DNA from: Bacillota bacterium
GTDB taxonomy: Bacteria; Bacillota; Bacilli; Alicyclobacillales; SLC66
Reading direction: 5' to 3'
DNA length: 13,984 bases
NCBI GenBank assembly: GCA_021797415.1
Contig: JAJZZT010000242.1
Span: forward strand, 1-13,984
Below, piece after piece: positions 1 through 7,270 of the stretch. The translations under genes were made by a program, and so were the position numbers. Each line of letters starts with the position of its first letter. The first letter of the stretch is position 1. Under the pieces are notes generated by a model that did no database searches, was not told the DNA's origin, and saw nothing but the letters and a program-made list of their open reading frames with translations.

Positions 1-690
1 GAACCGGCTAGGGCATTCGCCGTCTCAAAGGCCAAGAACCTCTGGATATTAGTCCTTGACGCGGACGAGCTTGTCCCTTTTGAACTGAGTGAGAGGCTGA
101 TGCGGATTGCTCGAGACGACGCAGCCGATGTTGTGAAGTTTCATTTTAGGAACTACCTCTTCGGGAAGGGGATCGACCACTGTGGGTGGGGGTCTCATCA
201 AGATGTGCATCCGCGATTCTTTAAGAAGGGGAGTCTCACTGCGAGTGGTGATATACACAGCTCTCTGCACCCTTCGAGCACTGCGAAAGTCCTAGAGCTT
301 TCAGATGATCCGCTTCTTGAGATTATCCATTTGAATTATTTGGGTCCGGTCGAGTTTGTTGAAAAGCTAAACAGGTATACATCAGCTGAGGCAGCACGGG
401 AAATCGAATGTGGAAAAGTGGTGTCCCCGTTCCTGGCGGTTGCATCGGCATCGAGGACATTTTTTCGGAGATACGTCAAGCAACGCGGTTACAGGGACGG
501 GAGAATTGGGTTCTATCTGTGCATGTTAATGTTCTTCTACAGATTTGTTACCCTGGCGAAGGTGGAGGTCACTCAACTGATGGGATCAGACGACGAAATA
601 TGGCTTCGCTATGCCTCTGTGGCAGCTGGCGTCATCCGCGGGTACGAGGACGCGCCGCCCGCACACCCTGAGGAGGGCCAGACCTCGTGA
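1..690 (+). CDS. Glycosyltransferase family 2 protein, 5'-truncated by window edge
   Basis: The frame is open from base 1 to a TGA at 688-690, giving 229 residues and no visible start, so the N-terminal nucleotide-sugar site is missing. Residues 15-24 (WILVLDADEL) match the DxD-type motif of inverting GT2 enzymes, especially the WaaE/SunS-like group with a DADE motif that binds the metal and sugar diphosphate. A stretch with HPRFFKKG and an IHSSLHP-like segment follows at the usual distance, as in that group. A hydrophobic segment near the C-terminus (FYLCMLMFFYRFVTLAKV) may contact the membrane. The enzyme probably adds one sugar to the EPS repeat unit on the cytoplasmic face; donor and acceptor cannot be read from sequence. 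It is the first gene of the AGG-rich glycosyltransferase block and is followed by a 370-bp gap without a convincing gene. Confidence 0.85.
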   Translation, partial: EPARAFAVSKAKNLWILVLDADELVPFELSERLMRIARDDAADVVKFHFRNYLFGKGIDHCGWGSHQDVHPRFFKKGSLTASGDIHSSLHPSSTAKVLELSDDPLLEIIHLNYLGPVEFVEKLNRYTSAEAAREIECGKVVSPFLAVASASRTFFRRYVKQRGYRDGRIGFYLCMLMFFYRFVTLAKVEVTQLMGSDDEIWLRYASVAAGVIRGYEDAPPAHPEEGQTS

Positions 691-1060
691 GTGATCTGCG
701 TCTCCGGGATCGACGGCGGTGGGGCATGCCGCCGTCGGATGGAAAGTCGGTATGGGTGACCCGGACGCATCCGTTTTCCTGGTGCGACAGGTACGCCCTC
801 AGGTTTGGGATGGTGTGATGACATGCGCTTCCTGAACATGCATCTGGAAAACAGGCCTACATACGCGGGGCGGGTACAAGCGCATTTGGTCCGCTAGTGA
901 TTCGAGGTCGCCAACCGCGCCCATTAGTACAGGGTGAACGAGTTGCGGAGGTATATCGCTCTGGATCGTCAGTGAAGATGTGTTCGGACGGCATTCGGAC
1001 ACGCTCGACCGTTCGAGGCCGATGCTGTATACGCGTGCTTGGCGGGGAGGTGTGGGACGT
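691..1060 (+). other. 370-bp gap between glycosyltransferase genes, possibly decayed coding sequence
   Basis: No convincing gene lies here. A 43-codon frame starts with a GTG at 687 that overlaps the previous stop and ends at 818. A second frame runs from ATG 823 to TAG 895 (starting MRFLNMHLEN). Neither resembles a family I recognise. Both are typical of either chance or a decayed reading frame. The stretch also holds the strong hairpin at 711-737 and, at its right end, the ribosome binding site of the next gene (GGGGAGG at 1044-1050). Loose spacing here contrasts with the ATGA overlaps elsewhere in the locus. Confidence 0.4.
711..737 (+). repeat. Perfect 9-bp inverted repeat (hairpin) after the first glycosyltransferase
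   Basis: CGACGGCGG at 711-719 pairs perfectly with CCGCCGTCG at 729-737 around a 9-nt loop. The very GC-rich stem sits 20 nt after the stop at 690. No run of T follows on either side, so it is not a standard intrinsic terminator. It could protect the 3' end of the mRNA or weaken transcription into downstream genes. Confidence 0.5.
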
Positions 1061-2251
1061 ATGAGGATGGCTCTGTTGCTCAGTACAGCCGCGTTCGAGG
1101 ACTTTTATGGCCGGGTGATGGGTCTGGATTTCAAGACATACCTGGATTCATTTAGGAACGACTTCTCGTGGTACTATGCGCGCGGGCTGCGCGATCGCGA
1201 GGTCGATGTGGTTCTCTACGTGCCGTCCTACTTGACGCGTGGGTTGTTCGAAATCGGTGATGGCTATCGTGTGCGGTTTCTGGAGATGCGCGACTGGTAC
1301 CGCGTTGCATGGACGGGGCATCGGTGGTTGTCACGCCCGCCCGTTGGCAGATACGTCCAGGAGGTCGCGAACGCCGTTTCCTTCGGCCGCGACCTGCTCT
1401 CGGGTCTGCGATCCGATCGGGTAGACGTTCTCTATGTTCAGGAATATTGGACCGGGAGGTTTGACTTTCTCGCAAGGAGGGCGTACGTTCCGAGGATTGG
1501 CGCCGACCATGGCGACAAAGGGAATCGGCAATTGAAGATCTTCAAGCGAGGCAGCTTCAAGAGGGCTTCGAGAATAACCTGCCAAACAGAGGAGGAGGCG
1601 TTAAAGGCATCAAGACTTGGTGCGAGGTCGGTCTTCTTGCCAAACGGGGTTGACGAGTCGTTTTTCGTCCCACGTGAGGGCCGTGCCCAGAATCCTCACC
1701 ACAAGACCATCATCACGGTGGCGCGGCTGACGGACGCTCAGAAACGGACGTCAGATCTTATTGGTGCCCTTAAATATCTGGATGACTCGTGGAATCTCGT
1801 GGTAGTCGGCGATGGACCGGACCGCGCGGCATTGAAGGCCAAAACGCGTGCGTTGGGGCCGCGGGAACGAATAAGGTCCGAGGGCGTCATTTCGGACTGC
1901 GGGGCGTTACGCGCCCTTTACCACGCGTCCGACGTCTTTGCGATGCCATCCGCCTGGGAGGCTGTCTCGCTGGCCGTACTTGAGGCGTTAGGTTGTGGAT
2001 TGGCTGTTGTTGTCTCTGATATCCCATCGCTCCGTTCGGTGATCGAGGGTCGGATAAATGGCATCATGTTTACCGTCGGGGACAGGAGGCAACTGGCTTC
2101 CTCCATTGCCGAGGCCTATGAGCTGCGCGATCTCCTCGGCTCGAGGGCTCGGGAGACGATTGTGCGGGCGTTCTCGGGGCGGGCGATGCTTCATCGGTTA
2201 GGCTCAATTGTTGAGGAGGCTGCTGCCTCGGGAGGGTTTGGCGGACCATGA
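1061..2251 (+). CDS. Glycosyltransferase family 4 protein
   Basis: This is a retaining GT-B enzyme of about the usual length (396 residues). The C-terminal half carries the hallmarks: a donor-domain strand with ITVARLTDAQKR near residues 218-230, VVVGDGPDRAALK just after it, and the EX7E motif at E300/E308 (WEAVSLAVLEALGCG), which contacts the nucleotide sugar. The first half has the acceptor domain ending in LPNGVDESFF. I chose ATG 1061 because GGGGAGG at 1044-1050 lies 10 nt upstream. An in-frame ATG at 980 would add 27 residues without family character and has no comparable ribosome binding site. The stop overlaps the next start by ATGA (2248-2251), showing translational coupling. The role is inferred to be transfer of one sugar during EPS repeat-unit assembly; specificity is unknown. 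Confidence 0.88.
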   Translation: MRMALLLSTAAFEDFYGRVMGLDFKTYLDSFRNDFSWYYARGLRDREVDVVLYVPSYLTRGLFEIGDGYRVRFLEMRDWYRVAWTGHRWLSRPPVGRYVQEVANAVSFGRDLLSGLRSDRVDVLYVQEYWTGRFDFLARRAYVPRIGADHGDKGNRQLKIFKRGSFKRASRITCQTEEEALKASRLGARSVFLPNGVDESFFVPREGRAQNPHHKTIITVARLTDAQKRTSDLIGALKYLDDSWNLVVVGDGPDRAALKAKTRALGPRERIRSEGVISDCGALRALYHASDVFAMPSAWEAVSLAVLEALGCGLAVVVSDIPSLRSVIEGRINGIMFTVGDRRQLASSIAEAYELRDLLGSRARETIVRAFSGRAMLHRLGSIVEEAAASGGFGGP

Positions 2252-3387
2252 GAATATTGTTCGTCTCTCCGGTAAGGCGGAATCCAGATGCTGGGGCATC
2301 GGGCGTTTACCATGGCTTTGCGGATGGCTTGCGCCAACTGGGGCACACGGTTGACTTGTTCCATCAGGAGGACATCCTGGGGTACCCAGGCAAGGTTCAG
2401 GATAAATTTCTGATGCCAGACATCGTGAGTCGGTTCCTCTTGAAGGACAGGCGCTGGGAAGGCTATGACGTCGTCCAAGTCCCGTCGGGTCTTGGTTGGA
2501 AGGCTTTCAAGAAGATTTCGCGGGCGAGACGCCGTCCTGGTCGTCCCTTATTGGTCAACCAGATTCATGGGCTGAGCTTCTTTGACCACGAGTCGCGACT
2601 GGGTGAGGCCAGGCGTGGTCATCTGCGGTTGTCCCCGCAGTACCGCCTTATTACCGGTAGACTGCCCGTTTGGTGGGACAGCAAGGGCGTGGAGTCCGCG
2701 GACATCACGCTAGTGTTTACCACTAGGGACAGGGACTTGCTGGCGGATGAGCATAGCGCAAGAGCTGCAACGATTTACAGGATAGTGCCGCCCATCAGCG
2801 AGACGTTTTTCTGCGAGCCAGTTCACAGGAGTCCCGACTCGGCCCGGGCGATCCGCCTGCTTGTTTGGGGTTCCTGGATAGCAAGGAAGGGGGTAGCGTA
2901 TCTGGTGCCTGCCTTTGAGGCGTTGGCGGAAAAGTTGGAGGGGGTCACGCTCACCATTGGGGGAGCAGGCCTCCCAGCCGACAGGGTATTGGCAGACTTC
3001 AGTCCGGGACATAGGTACCGGGTTTCCGTTTTGCCACACGTTGACCGCAGGGTCCAGATTGAATTGTTTGACCAACACGACATCATGCTTTTTCCGTCGC
3101 TGTCCGAGGGATTTGGGCTGGCCGTCCTGGAAGCAATGGCCCGTGGGCTAACCGTGATCACCACGTTTACCGGCATAGGGTACGATCTGCTGCTCCCGGG
3201 AGAGAACGCGGTCGTTATCCCTACGGCCTGCTCGTCATGCCTGGCGGATGCTGTCTTGCGCCTCATCGCGGACGATGGACTTAGAACGGGCATTGGCAAG
3301 AGGGCGCGCGAGACTGCCCTCCTCCACGGGCCTTCCGAGTGCTGCAGGAGGCTTGCGGAAATCTATCAGGAGAACCTTCCGCGTTAG
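2248..3387 (+). CDS. Glycosyltransferase family 4 protein
   Basis: A 379-residue GT-B glycosyltransferase, full length for the family. It begins MRILFVSPVRRNPDAGASG, a typical first strand followed by a glycine-rich acceptor loop. The donor domain includes LLVWGSWIARKGVAYLVPAF near residues 208-227, a GGAG-type turn (TIGGAGLPADRV), and the EX7E motif E287/E295 (SEGFGLAVLEAMARG). The start overlaps the previous gene's stop by 4 bp, so both are probably translated together and act in the same pathway. Arginine is very often AGG/AGA (about twenty codons by eye), unlike the genes after 6095. It likely adds a sugar to the lipid-linked EPS intermediate; the donor sugar is not predictable here. Confidence 0.88.
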   Translation: MRILFVSPVRRNPDAGASGVYHGFADGLRQLGHTVDLFHQEDILGYPGKVQDKFLMPDIVSRFLLKDRRWEGYDVVQVPSGLGWKAFKKISRARRRPGRPLLVNQIHGLSFFDHESRLGEARRGHLRLSPQYRLITGRLPVWWDSKGVESADITLVFTTRDRDLLADEHSARAATIYRIVPPISETFFCEPVHRSPDSARAIRLLVWGSWIARKGVAYLVPAFEALAEKLEGVTLTIGGAGLPADRVLADFSPGHRYRVSVLPHVDRRVQIELFDQHDIMLFPSLSEGFGLAVLEAMARGLTVITTFTGIGYDLLLPGENAVVIPTACSSCLADAVLRLIADDGLRTGIGKRARETALLHGPSECCRRLAEIYQENLPR

Positions 3388-3514
3388 GGGCTCTGGTCCT
3401 CGCGTGTGGGCGTGCTACGGAGCTTGCCCCGTTGAATGGGAGACGGAGATTGTTAGCGTACCGGCGGGTCGTTCGGTAAACTGGCTCGAAGTTGTGCATG
3501 AGTGGGGTGGGCGG

Positions 3515-4438
3515 GTGGACAAGAGCGGTGGAGTGGCGTTTGAGGTTGTTTGCGTGGTCGTTCATTACCGTGATGTACAAGCTACGTTTGAAGCCGTTCG
3601 GTCTTTGGTGGAAGACAGTCCTGGGATCACTCGGAGGGTATTGGTTCACGAGAATTCGAGGATTGGTGATGACTGGCGAAGAAGGTTTGAAGAGTTGAAT
3701 TGTGTCGAGGTAATAGGTACCGGGGATAATGTGGGATTTGCCTACGCGGTGAATCGATGCATAGAGTTTGCTCGGACGTACAGTCCTACGTACATCTGGA
3801 TGGTCAATAACGATGCCATCGTTGAGAACGGGTGCCTTGCCCACCTCGTAGCCGAGATGAGGGATCACCGCGACACTGGACTGATCAGTCCAACTATCAT
3901 GAATGCATATACTGGTGATACTTGGTTTGCCGGCGGCGTCGTCGACACGCGTACGTGGGTGACGAGGCATGACGCCGTCGAGGCGACGGGGGCCAAGTAC
4001 ATCACGGGTTGTGCGATGTTCGTCCGGATGAGGGTGCTTGAGGAAATAGGGCTGATGGACGAGTCGTACTGGATGTACTACGAAGACGTGGATCTATCTA
4101 TACGGGCCAGCAGGCGCGGATGGCATCTTCGCGTCTCGTCCGTCGCAAAAGCGCACCATCGGATCTCAATGGGGAGCGATGGGGATGGTGACTTCATGCG
4201 ATACTGGTATGCACGCAATTCAATTCTCATATCCAAGAAATTCGGCACGTACGGGTCGGTGCTGTCCGTAGTTTTCTTGCAGGCGAAGCGGTCTCTCACG
4301 AATAGCATATCCCATTTTGTGCTCGGGCGTCCACGGCCCTGGAAGGGCCAGTTGCGCGGGACGATCGCAGGATGTATGACGATTCCCTGGCATGCTCCGG
4401 TGCCGGGCGATTTGAGCACTGAGCAGTTTGAGGCTTGA
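3515..4438 (+). CDS. Glycosyltransferase family 2, rhamnosyltransferase-like
   Basis: An inverting GT-A enzyme of about 307 residues, close to the usual 290-320. The first strand VVCVVVHYRD (residues 11-20) leads into the nucleotide site. NND at residues 98-100 (WMVNNDAIVENG) replaces DxD, as is common in the rhamnosyltransferase-like branch. GCAMFVR and the catalytic/metal region YYEDVDLSIRASRRG (E190, D191, D193) follow. The start is uncertain. The frame is open back to 3248, but that would overlap the previous gene by 140 bp and add residues unlike the family. GTG 3515 has a G-rich stretch just upstream (GGGGTGGG) and places the first strand at the N-terminus; GTG 3533 is the alternative. 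It probably transfers rhamnose or another deoxysugar from a dTDP or GDP donor, but that is family-level inference. Confidence 0.82.
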   Translation: MDKSGGVAFEVVCVVVHYRDVQATFEAVRSLVEDSPGITRRVLVHENSRIGDDWRRRFEELNCVEVIGTGDNVGFAYAVNRCIEFARTYSPTYIWMVNNDAIVENGCLAHLVAEMRDHRDTGLISPTIMNAYTGDTWFAGGVVDTRTWVTRHDAVEATGAKYITGCAMFVRMRVLEEIGLMDESYWMYYEDVDLSIRASRRGWHLRVSSVAKAHHRISMGSDGDGDFMRYWYARNSILISKKFGTYGSVLSVVFLQAKRSLTNSISHFVLGRPRPWKGQLRGTIAGCMTIPWHAPVPGDLSTEQFEA

Positions 4439-4440
4439 CG

Positions 4441-4457
4441 CCCCGAGACTAGCGGGG
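4441..4457 (+). repeat. Short hairpin directly after the rhamnosyltransferase-like gene
   Basis: CCCCG at 4441-4445 pairs with CGGGG at 4453-4457 around a 7-nt loop, starting 2 nt after the stop at 4438. There is no U-tract immediately after it, only ATTTTCC about 10 nt on, so termination would be weak at best. Confidence 0.35.
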
Positions 4458-4491
4458 AGTACGGCGATTTTCCTTGCTAAACCTAGGTATT

Positions 4492-4514
4492 CACGGGTCG
4501 ACGGTCGTCCCGTG
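4492..4514. repeat. 23-bp imperfect palindrome in the 4439-4584 gap
   Basis: CACGGG at 4492-4497 pairs with CCCGTG at 4509-4514. Further in, after one T-T mismatch, CGAC and GTCG also match around a single central base. Ten of the eleven symmetric positions are complementary. As RNA it folds to a 6-bp stem with an extended loop; as DNA it could be a protein-binding dyad. It lies about 70 bp before the next gene. I see no convincing -35/-10 pair beside it, so its function is open. Confidence 0.45.
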
Positions 4515-4584
4515 CTTCTTGGCGATTCCCTCTTAGGTCGGGTGCGATGTCGCTCAGTAGTATCATGGAAATGGGGATAATGGG

Positions 4585-5637
4585 ATGGGTGCGAGAGGGG
4601 ATTCGGCGCGCGATTTTAGGATTGGCATGATCCTTGGGGCATGGTCGCCGGTCAGAGGGGGAATTTGCGACTACGGAGTCCGCCTGGCCCACGGACTCGC
4701 ACGTTGCGGAGATGTAAATGTTTGGGCTACCGTGGGGGATCCAGACTCTTCTGGACCCAACCTAGTAGTCAGACAGGGCCCGCTCGATGGACTGCGGGAT
4801 TCCCTGAGGTTGGCCTTGGGTGTCCGAAGATCGGGGGCGCATATCCTTATTGTTCAGGAGGACGCGGAGGGGCGGTACTGGAAGGGTGGAATATTCCTTG
4901 CGGCCGTTTTCGCAAGGTTCCTCGGCGTCAGGCTGATCTTGGTTGTTCACGAGGCCGGATCCAGGCGGCAATTCGCTCTGAGTTGGATCAGTGCAGCTAC
5001 GGTTCTGGTCGACGAATTATGGTGTCAAAGAAGCTGGTTCAACCTGAAAAAATGCAGGGTAATTCATATACCGCCGAACATTCCCAGGACATCCGAGTTC
5101 ACGGGTCCGAGAACGGGGGCGATCAGGGTGGGCACGTTTGGTTTTTTCTCTGCCAGGAAGCAACCACTGCGTCTCGCATTGGCTTTAGGGGAACTGTGCG
5201 CGCAGGGGCACCCAGTCGAGTTCACCTACATCGGCGAGGTCCCGAACAGCGAACTCGGTCAGGAATTCAGAGGGATTCTGGAGCGAGCAAAGGGGCTTCA
5301 ATGGACGATCGCTGGGTACACCGCGCCCGAGCGGGTCGCTGAGTTGCTCGAGTCAAGTACCGTCAACGTCCTGTTGTTCAGCGAGCCTGTTCGGCCTAGA
5401 TATGGTTCCTATCTGGCTGCCCTGCAGCAGTCGGCGCCGATCGTCACCACGGGCCCGAATTTTGAGCCGCAGTCGAGCGTTGTCGAGGTATCCGCTGACA
5501 TATCATCAGTGCGTGAGGTCGCCGAGGCAATCATTCGCGCCGCTGATATGCCGCGGTTGCACCGACGCGTTGCGTCGTGGGATGAGGTTATTCTGGAGTA
5601 TGAGGAGGTTATCCATGGGGTGATGGGGCTGAGATAA
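4585..5637 (+). CDS. Glycosyltransferase, GT4-like with a non-canonical donor motif
   Basis: A 350-residue GT-B-like protein. The N-terminal domain has the first strand RIGMILGAWSPVRGGICDYG, the GGI.DY acceptor loop typical of GT4-like enzymes, and a long middle segment ending in the linker VIHIPPNIP. The donor domain starts at VGTFGFFSARKQPLRLALAL. At the usual EX7E place it reads SEPVRPRYGSYLAALQQSAP: E267 is present but the second glutamate is replaced (S275). This pattern, with an R.GS.LAAL segment, occurs in a GT4-like subgroup, so it is probably a divergent active enzyme, not a broken one. ATG 4585 was chosen, with GGGG about 10 nt upstream; ATG 4627 is possible but has a poorer context. 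It is the last gene of the AGG-rich block, with non-coding DNA on both sides. Confidence 0.78.
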   Translation: MGARGDSARDFRIGMILGAWSPVRGGICDYGVRLAHGLARCGDVNVWATVGDPDSSGPNLVVRQGPLDGLRDSLRLALGVRRSGAHILIVQEDAEGRYWKGGIFLAAVFARFLGVRLILVVHEAGSRRQFALSWISAATVLVDELWCQRSWFNLKKCRVIHIPPNIPRTSEFTGPRTGAIRVGTFGFFSARKQPLRLALALGELCAQGHPVEFTYIGEVPNSELGQEFRGILERAKGLQWTIAGYTAPERVAELLESSTVNVLLFSEPVRPRYGSYLAALQQSAPIVTTGPNFEPQSSVVEVSADISSVREVAEAIIRAADMPRLHRRVASWDEVILEYEEVIHGVMGLR

Positions 5638-5763
5638 GGACGACACTTCGAGCTCTTTGATGTGTTTTGCATAGCGTTTATTTCAAAAAAATGGATTTAA
5701 TAGAATTAACGATAAGAAGCCGCGCCGAGCGACTATTTGAGCTTCTTTTCCATTTCGCGCTTG

Positions 5764-5783
5764 GCCGGTTTTCCGAAACCGGC
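5764..5783. repeat. Perfect 8-bp hairpin, 4-nt loop
   Basis: GCCGGTTT at 5764-5771 and AAACCGGC at 5776-5783 are exact inverted repeats around the tetraloop TCCG. A short T run (CTGTTTT) follows only 6 nt later on the plus strand. It could be part of a tandem terminator together with the next hairpin, or an operator-like dyad. Confidence 0.5.
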
Positions 5784-5803
5784 GGACCTGTTTTCGGACC
5801 ATG

Positions 5804-5823
5804 CCCGAGTTCGGGTTTTGTTT
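5804..5823 (+). terminator. Likely intrinsic terminator of the upstream glycosyltransferase block
   Basis: CCCG at 5804-5807 pairs with CGGG at 5812-5815 around the loop AGTT. The stem is followed immediately by TTTTGTTT, the classic stem plus U-tract arrangement on the plus strand. The stem is short (4 bp, possibly 5), so efficiency is uncertain, but the hairpin at 5764-5783 just upstream could act with it. It lies 167 nt after the last gene of the first block and before the promoter-like motifs of the second block. Confidence 0.5.
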
Positions 5824-5952
5824 CGTGGCTATCGTTGTGGGGATACAACGTTCCCCATACTCTTGAATAGCGTTCTGCTCGGACTTTTCCGAAAGTCTTG
5901 GTCGATCCATCCCGTAATCCCCTGAGCTTAGCGTTCATTCGAAGTTTGGCAG

Positions 5953-5968
5953 TGGCAGGCGGTTTGCG
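5953..5968 (+). promoter_or_regulatory. Sigma-54-like -24/-12 promoter motif
   Basis: TGGCAGGCGGTTTGCG has the GG at 5954-5955 and the GC at 5966-5967 separated by exactly 10 nt, as sigma-54 requires. It agrees with 10 of the 12 informative positions of the TGGCACG-N4-TTGCW consensus. Transcription would begin near 5979, about 115 nt before the start codon at 6095. No enhancer site for an activator was identified, and one match of this kind can arise by chance in GC-rich DNA. Confidence 0.4.
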
Positions 5969-6029
5969 CATCGACAGGGGGCCAACGATTGTCGTCTAAA
6001 ACATATCGCTATCTCTCCGCTTGCAGAAG

Positions 6030-6035
6030 TATAAT
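6030..6035 (+). promoter_or_regulatory. Candidate sigma-70/SigA -10 element (TATAAT)
   Basis: A perfect TATAAT lies 59 nt before the start codon at 6095 in an otherwise GC-rich setting. The hexamer 17 nt upstream (CGCTAT) does not look like a -35 and there is no TGn extension, so promoter activity would depend on an activator or be weak. Confidence 0.35.
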
Positions 6036-6094
6036 AAGATCTGGATGTGTTTGCAATTGGCGACTGTCGTCGTTTCTGCACAGGAGTGTTCCGA

Positions 6095-7270
6095 ATGAGG
6101 GTCGCGATTGTCCATGATTACCTGAATCAGTTGGGCGGGGCGGAGCGGGTGGTCGGTGTGCTGCACGAGATGTTTCCCGACGCCCCAATTTATACATTGC
6201 TTGTCGAGCGGGACAAGCTGTGGCCGTCGCTGCAGGACGCCGTGATCATTCCGAGCGCGCTGCAGCGTTTCGGGTTTGTCCGGCGGCATTTCAAGCTGTT
6301 CTTCTGGCTCTTTCCATTCGCCATCCGCACGCTGGATGTCCGTGACTTCGACCTTGTCATCAGCTCCAGCAGCGCCTACGGCAAGGGCGTGCGTCTGCCG
6401 AGAGGCGACGGGCGCCCTGTGCATGTCTGTTACTGTTATACGCCCATGCGGTTTGCCTGGAACTTTGACGAATACATCCGCCACGAGAAAGGTCCTCGCT
6501 GGATGAAGTCCGTCGCGAGACTGTTCGTACCGCCGCTGCGGTTGTGGGATGTCGCCACGGCGCGCGGTGTGGATCAGTTTATCGCGATCTCGCACGCCGT
6601 ACAAGACCGCATCCAGTCCTGCTATAACCGGGATGCCGTGATCGTCTATCCGCCGGTCGATGATGCGGCGGCGGAGGTTGCCGCATCCGGGATGGACGCA
6701 TCGCCGTGTGATGAGCCGTATTTTCTCGTCGTATCGCGTCTGGTTTCCTACAAGCGGCTGGACCTCGCGGTGCGCGCCTGTGCGGCGATGGGAGCCAGGC
6801 TGTTTGTCATTGGGTCTGGGCCGGACCGCGACCGCCTGGAGGCGCTGGCTGGGTTGGCTGGATCGACGGTCACTTTCCTCGGCTGGCAGCCGGAGGACGC
6901 TGTACACGGGTACATGCGCCATTGCCGCGCGCTGATCTTCCCCGGCGTCGAAGACTTCGGCATCACGCCGGTGGAGGTGAACCTGCTCGGCCAGCCGGTG
7001 GTGGCGTTTGCCGCGGGCGGCGCCCTGGACACCATTGTTCCTGGGGTGAACGGCCTGTTTTTTTACGAACCGACAGTGGATGCTCTGGTTTCGGTGCTGC
7101 GCGACGCGCTGGAACGGGAGTGGGATTCGGACTCTGTGCGACGGGTCGGGCTGTCGTTTGTGAAGGAGGTGTTCGTCGAGCGTCTGCGATCGGTGATCGA
7201 GATCGCGGTGGCGCGTGATACGACGGGAATTGCTGGGGAGAAGATTCGTCGGGGGGAACGTTTGGTATGA
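6095..7270 (+). CDS. Glycosyltransferase family 4 protein (WbaZ-like)
   Basis: A 391-residue retaining GT-B enzyme and first gene of a tightly packed operon. It begins MRVAIVHDYLNQLGGAERV, the VHDYL..LGGAE start typical of the WbaZ-like GT4 branch. That branch also has the conserved CYCYTPMRFAWNFDEY segment, found here from residue 112. The donor domain carries FLVVSRLVSYKRLDLAV near residue 210 and the EX7E motif E286/E294 (VEDFGITPVEVNLLG). ATG 6095 is well supported: AGGAG at 6082-6086 is 8 nt upstream. The frame stays open to ATG 6047, but that would add 16 residues without family character. The stop overlaps the start of the UDP-glucose dehydrogenase gene by 4 bp (ATGA). Members of this branch often transfer mannose, but the donor here is not proven. 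Confidence 0.9.
   Translation: MRVAIVHDYLNQLGGAERVVGVLHEMFPDAPIYTLLVERDKLWPSLQDAVIIPSALQRFGFVRRHFKLFFWLFPFAIRTLDVRDFDLVISSSSAYGKGVRLPRGDGRPVHVCYCYTPMRFAWNFDEYIRHEKGPRWMKSVARLFVPPLRLWDVATARGVDQFIAISHAVQDRIQSCYNRDAVIVYPPVDDAAAEVAASGMDASPCDEPYFLVVSRLVSYKRLDLAVRACAAMGARLFVIGSGPDRDRLEALAGLAGSTVTFLGWQPEDAVHGYMRHCRALIFPGVEDFGITPVEVNLLGQPVVAFAAGGALDTIVPGVNGLFFYEPTVDALVSVLRDALEREWDSDSVRRVGLSFVKEVFVERLRSVIEIAVARDTTGIAGEKIRRGERLV

Larger units (their letters stand above)
5638..6094. other. 457-bp non-coding boundary between the two glycosyltransferase blocks
   Basis: I see no supported gene here. Short frames exist on both strands (5667-5870 plus, 5678-5971 minus), but they have no ribosome binding site or recognisable motif and lack the local codon style. 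The left part (about 5675-5725) is AT-rich for this window, with a run of seven A and ATTTAATAGAATTAACG. It is followed by two hairpins (5764-5783 and 5804-5823), then by a sigma-54-like motif at 5953-5968 and a TATAAT at 6030. The region looks like the end of one transcription unit and the control region of the next. Confidence 0.6.

Noticed and set aside
3248..3514. Upstream extension of the GT2 rhamnosyltransferase-like gene
   Set aside because: The frame is open, but it would overlap the previous glycosyltransferase by 140 bp and the added residues are unlike any GT2 N-terminus.
5678..5971. Minus-strand 97-codon frame in the boundary region
   Set aside because: It lacks a ribosome binding site and motif, and it spans two hairpins and the sigma-54-like site, which fits non-coding DNA better.
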